Of a stretch of 7,908 nucleotides of DNA, positions 6,011 to 7,908 are shown piece after piece. A program made the position numbers and the translations under genes. Under the pieces are notes generated by a model. That model did not search any database and was not told where the DNA came from. It worked only from the letters and a program-made list of their open reading frames with translations. Within the stretch, counting starts at the first letter, position 1. Each line of letters starts with the position of its first letter. The stretch is from the NCBI GenBank assembly GCA_946412445.1, contig CAMKHH010000046.1:1-7908 (forward strand), in the 5' to 3' direction. The DNA comes from an uncultured Eubacterium sp. (lineage in GTDB: Bacteria > Bacillota > Clostridia > Lachnospirales > Lachnospiraceae).

Positions 6011-6904
6011 TTAAAATGAAGGCACTACAGCACCTTCGTATTTATCTTCCATGAACTTCTTCACGGTATCACTGGTCAGAGCTTCAACAAGCGCTTTTGT
6101 CTTCTCACTTTCCTCTTCTCCTTGGCGTACTGCAACGATATTCGCATACGTAGTCGCTGCAATAGAGTCTGCATCTTCTGTAGCCAGGGCATCGAATACC
6201 TTAAAACCAGCCTCAATCGCATAGTTTCCATTAATGACCGCTACATCCACATCTGGCAGTGACCGGGGAAGCTGCGCAGCCTCAACTTCGATAATTTCAA
6301 AGTTCTTGTCGTTCTTTACAATGTCATTCTTCGTTGCATCCATCTCTACACCATCCTTCAGACCGATCAGTCCTTTGTCCGCCAGTAAGAGAAGGGCTCT
6401 TGCTTCATTGGAAACATCGTTTGGAACTGCAATTTTGGCTCCATCCTTAAGCTCTTCCAGAGAAGAGGTCTTTCCTGCATAGATGCCAAATGGCTCATAG
6501 TGAATGGCAGCCGCACTTACCAGACTGGTTTTATTTTCCTCGTTAAATTGATCCAAATATGGTTTGTGCTGGAAGTAATTTGCATCCAGGTCTCCGGAAT
6601 CAAGCGCAAGATTAGGCTGTACATAGTCCGTATACTCTTTCACTACCAGATTATATCCTTTTTCCTTTAACAGATCCTTTACGGCTTCCAGAACCTCCGC
6701 ATGAGGTGAGGGAGTAGCTCCCACAATAATATCTTCCAAATCTGCGGAGTCTTCCTCGGATTTAGATTGTTCAGCCGTAGAATCCGCCTTTGATTCTGCT
6801 GTAGATTCCGACCCGTTTGTGGTGGAATCTGCCTTGGATCCGCATGCTGTCAGCGCACCTGCTGCTAAAACTGCTGCTGTGAGTAAATACAGAGATTTCT
6901 TCAT
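6011..6904 (-). CDS. metQ: Methionine ABC transporter substrate-binding lipoprotein MetQ (NlpA family)
   Basis: A 297-residue extracellular lipoprotein that captures methionine for the MetNI transporter. Residues 1-20 are a lipoprotein signal peptide (KK, hydrophobic core) with lipobox L18-T-A-C21; Cys21 would be lipidated. Residues 22-58 form a Ser/Glu/Lys/Asp-rich flexible linker that includes a repeated KADST (24-28 and 39-43). The binding domain begins at IIVGATPSPH (H68) and contains the family hallmarks D107-A-N-Y-F-Q-H-K-P-Y-L117, an EPFGIYAG stretch, and N225-G-N-Y-A. Length and architecture match Gram-positive MetQ/NlpA proteins. An AAGGAGGA site lies close before the ATG at 6904. 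It is last in the metN-metI-metQ order, 73 bp after metI, and ends at the shared terminator. Some NlpA paralogs bind other amino acids or dipeptides, but linkage to metI and metN favours methionine. Confidence 0.94.
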   Translation of the reverse strand: MKKSLYLLTAAVLAAGALTACGSKADSTTNGSESTAESKADSTAEQSKSEEDSADLEDIIVGATPSPHAEVLEAVKDLLKEKGYNLVVKEYTDYVQPNLALDSGDLDANYFQHKPYLDQFNEENKTSLVSAAAIHYEPFGIYAGKTSSLEELKDGAKIAVPNDVSNEARALLLLADKGLIGLKDGVEMDATKNDIVKNDKNFEIIEVEAAQLPRSLPDVDVAVINGNYAIEAGFKVFDALATEDADSIAATTYANIVAVRQGEEESEKTKALVEALTSDTVKKFMEDKYEGAVVPSF

Positions 6905-6977
6905 AATTTTTCCTCCTTATTAAAACTTCTGTGTGGTTAATTGTTCTATAGTAACGCCTTTATATATCAGACGATTC

Positions 6978-7643
6978 CTACTTGATTCGTTTGTCACTGC
7001 TCCTGGATATTTTCATTCCCACCTCCTGTATAATCTGAACGATAATAACCAGAATAATCACCGTAATAAGCATCATTTCCGTCTGGTAGCGATAATATCC
7101 ATATCGAATGGCAATATCCCCGAGTCCGCCTCCGCCTACAGCGCCCGTCATGGCAGAATAAGCTAAAATCGTAGTCACGGACAGCACCGCTCCTGTAATC
7201 AGGGACGGTTTTGCCTCAGGAAGAAGGACTTTCCATATAATCTGAAAGGTGGAAGCTCCCATGGACTTTGCAGCTTCAATCACACCGCTGTCCACCTCCC
7301 GGAAGGAGGATTCCACAACTCTGGCCACGTAAGGCGCAGAAGCTAAAGTCAGAGGCGGGATTACACCCTTTACCCCTAAAGAGGTGCCAATCAATACCCT
7401 CGTTACCGGAATCATCATTACTATGAAAATAATAAACGGTATGGAACGAATCAGATTTACAATCATTCCTAAAGGCTTATGAATCCATGGCACAGGATAA
7501 ATACCGTCTTTATCCATAACTGTAAGGATAATGCCGAGAGGCAGTCCAATCAGATAGGCCAGAAAAGAAGAGATGGATATCATCTTCAAAGAATCTAACG
7601 TTCCTACCAGAAGCATTTCTATCGTTTCTTTATCAAAGGTCAT
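6978..7643 (-). CDS. metI: Methionine ABC transporter permease MetI
   Basis: A 221-residue integral membrane protein, full length for MetI, with about five hydrophobic membrane segments (roughly 18-42, 57-80, 90-107, 147-168 and 189-210). It carries the cytoplasmic EAA loop that docks on the ATPase: E123-A-A-K-S-M-G then L141-P-E-A144. A glycine-rich GAVGGGGLGDIAIRYGY stretch near 167-183 is characteristic of MetI. Two copies would form the methionine channel with a MetN dimer. The ATG at 7643 follows GAGGAGGTG (complement of 7652-7660), and this site lies inside the 3' end of metN. The two reading frames overlap by 11 bp, so translation is probably coupled. Confidence 0.95.
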   Translation of the reverse strand: MTFDKETIEMLLVGTLDSLKMISISSFLAYLIGLPLGIILTVMDKDGIYPVPWIHKPLGMIVNLIRSIPFIIFIVMMIPVTRVLIGTSLGVKGVIPPLTLASAPYVARVVESSFREVDSGVIEAAKSMGASTFQIIWKVLLPEAKPSLITGAVLSVTTILAYSAMTGAVGGGGLGDIAIRYGYYRYQTEMMLITVIILVIIVQIIQEVGMKISRSSDKRIK

Positions 7644-7908
7644 AGCTCTTCACCTCCTCATATGGTATTTGGGATGTATTCAGATAGTTCAATACCCTGC
7701 CCTGATCCGTTTCATTTTCCGGAAGCTGGATAACCATCTGCCCCATTGCAGTTCCGTTAATGTCCCTTGTCTCCGCGTGTATGATGTTAACCGGAACCTT
7801 GCATGTTAAAATAAGATTTGCCAGAACCGGTTCAAAAGAAGAACGTCCGTCAAAGGAGATTCTGATCTGTCTGGAATTCCTGAACCGGATAACCTGATCG
7901 GCTGCATC
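7633..7908 (-). CDS. metN: Methionine ABC transporter ATPase MetN, C-terminal part (NIL domain), cut by the window edge
   Basis: The last 91 codons plus TGA of a gene that enters from beyond 7908. Reading the complement from 7908 gives DAADQVIRFRN, ISFDGRSSFEPVLANL, KVPVNIIHAETRDINGTAMG and QMVIQLPENE, ending in EEVKSYDL. This matches the C-terminal NIL regulatory domain of MetN, a ferredoxin-like fold that binds methionine and inhibits transport when internal methionine is high. The Walker and signature motifs of the ATPase domain are outside the window, so only the regulatory domain is seen. The stop (7635-7633) lies inside metI, giving an 11-bp overlap. The frame is open throughout, so it is partial only because of the window edge. 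Confidence 0.9.
   Translation of the reverse strand, partial: DAADQVIRFRNSRQIRISFDGRSSFEPVLANLILTCKVPVNIIHAETRDINGTAMGQMVIQLPENETDQGRVLNYLNTSQIPYEEVKSYDL

Noticed and set aside
6780..6840. Short repeated DNA (GAATC-GCCTT type) in the metQ linker as a mobile or phase-variable repeat
   Set aside because: It only encodes the repeated KADST in a low-complexity lipoprotein linker. There are two imperfect copies, too few and too diverged for slipped-strand switching.
6905..6977. Possible internal promoter or regulatory RNA between metI and metQ
   Set aside because: The gap has AT-rich stretches and a TACTAT hexamer on the - strand, but no matching -35 box at proper spacing and no strong stem. Only the metQ ribosome-binding site is supported.
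6011..7908. S-box (SAM) or T-box leader for the methionine operon
   Set aside because: Such an element would lie upstream of metN, beyond 7908. Nothing resembling one is visible inside the window.
1..7908. Mobile elements, CRISPR arrays, tRNA or rRNA genes
   Set aside because: No transposase or integrase motifs, no regularly spaced repeats, and no cloverleaf or rRNA-like segment were found. All sequence is accounted for by genes with short gaps.

Overview
The window looks like a chromosome segment of a low-to-moderate GC, gut-type Firmicute, most likely Lachnospiraceae or a related Clostridia. The clues are strong purine-rich Shine-Dalgarno sites, a sigma-A-type promoter, a Ser/Glu/Asp-rich lipoprotein linker after the lipobox, and Gram-positive-style LacI and MetNIQ genes. 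The genus cannot be fixed from the sequence alone.

Layout: two convergent transcription units meet at a shared hairpin near 5940-5971. On the + strand (1-5916) there is a compact five-gene unit: a LacI-family regulator, a zinc-less medium-chain dehydrogenase/reductase (MDR), a ThuA-domain protein, a VOC (glyoxalase-fold) protein, and a large GH9-like glycosidase. Gaps between genes are 12-47 bp, each gene has its own ribosome-binding site, and no internal terminator is visible. A good promoter (24-52) lies upstream of the regulator, followed by a LacI/cre-like pseudopalindrome (105-130) in the leader.

On the - strand (6011-7908) lies a D-/L-methionine ABC importer in the usual order metN (3' end only, cut by the window edge), metI, metQ. 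metN and metI overlap by 11 bp. The promoter and any SAM-responsive leader of this operon would lie outside the window.

How the genes may work together: all five + strand proteins appear cytoplasmic, and no transporter or secreted enzyme is encoded in the unit. The likely theme is intracellular processing of an imported beta-glycoside, sensed by the LacI protein. The presence of an oxidoreductase, a ThuA protein and a VOC protein beside a divergent GH9 enzyme suggests that glycoside oxidation or keto-sugar rearrangement is coupled to hydrolysis. This is an inference; no substrate can be read from the sequence. The methionine importer appears functionally unrelated.
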